From: Thermoleophilaceae bacterium
Lineage (GTDB): Bacteria; Actinomycetota; Thermoleophilia; Solirubrobacterales; Thermoleophilaceae
DNA: 5,158 bases
Direction of reading: 5' to 3'
Assembly: GCA_013813135.1 (NCBI GenBank)
Contig: JACCSF010000136.1
Coordinates: forward strand, 1 to 5,158
Shown: positions 5,081 through 5,158 of the stretch, piece by piece
How the letters are laid out: each line of letters starts with the position of its first letter
How positions within the stretch are numbered: the first letter of the stretch is position 1
Made by a program: the position numbers and the translations under genes
The notes under the pieces: model-generated
Databases searched by the model: none
What the model saw: the letters and a program-made list of their open reading frames with translations, nothing else
What the model was told of the DNA's origin: nothing

Positions 5081-5158
5081 AGGGCAACCTCTGTTTCCGT
5101 CGCACCTTGCTGAGTCGCCTCTGGCGTTGAGAGGGAGGGCTTGGGAGGGTCGGCCGAG
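5077..5158 (-). CDS. C-terminal end of an unidentified protein upstream of rsfS (partial)
   Basis: The frame that ends with the TGA at 5079-5077 is open to the window edge and gives about 26 residues. They are rich in Pro, Ser, Thr and Glu and end in ATETEVAL. This looks like a disordered C-terminal tail, and the ATGA overlap with rsfS is typical of an operon neighbour. All three frames are open here, so the choice rests on the overlap and the composition. In actinobacteria rsfS often follows nadD or a LytR/CpsA/Psr-family gene. Such a tail would suit the latter, but nothing visible identifies it. Confidence 0.45.
   Translation of the reverse strand, partial: SADPPKPSLSTPEATQQGATETEVAL

Overview
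The window is GC-rich (about 70% by eye) and densely packed bacterial DNA with GTG and TTG starts, stop/start overlaps and long open shadow frames on both strands. The protein families and the scarcity of Shine-Dalgarno sites in front of some genes suggest a high-GC actinobacterium. A Thermoleophilia/Solirubrobacterales-type genome would fit, but that placement is inference and no marker here proves it.

Region 1 (1-2356, minus strand) is a molybdate uptake operon read right to left. It starts with a small one-component regulator (MerR-like helix-turn-helix plus a molybdate-binding TOBE/Mop domain). Then come modA (lipoprotein binding protein), modB (permease) and modC (ATPase, cut off by the left edge inside its signature motif). 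The junctions overlap by 4, 1 and 14 bases, so the four genes are almost certainly co-transcribed and translationally coupled. The regulator probably senses cytoplasmic oxyanion and controls its own operon.

Region 2 (2357-2419) is a 63-bp divergent intergenic space, visibly more AT-rich than its surroundings. It holds two dyads built on the same GCCTA/TAGGC half-site and is the best candidate operator in the window.

Region 3 (2420-4282, plus strand) holds a polytopic membrane protein of the low temperature requirement A (LtrA) family and, 51 bp downstream, a PhoU-like DUF47 protein. DUF47 genes are normally paired with a Pit phosphate transporter, and none follows here. A perfect 7-bp inverted repeat lies between the two genes, just upstream of a possible -10 box.

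Region 4 (4283-4617) has no convincing intact gene. It contains a possible decayed HD-GYP C-terminus on the minus strand, a strong stem-loop and a short direct repeat.

Region 5 (4618-5158, minus strand) has tRNA-Ala(GGC), the ribosomal silencing factor gene rsfS, and the last codons of an upstream gene coupled to rsfS by an ATGA overlap.

I see no mobile element, CRISPR array, toxin-antitoxin pair or clearly new system. The most distinctive parts are the fused HTH-TOBE regulator with its putative double operator, and the unpaired DUF47 gene.
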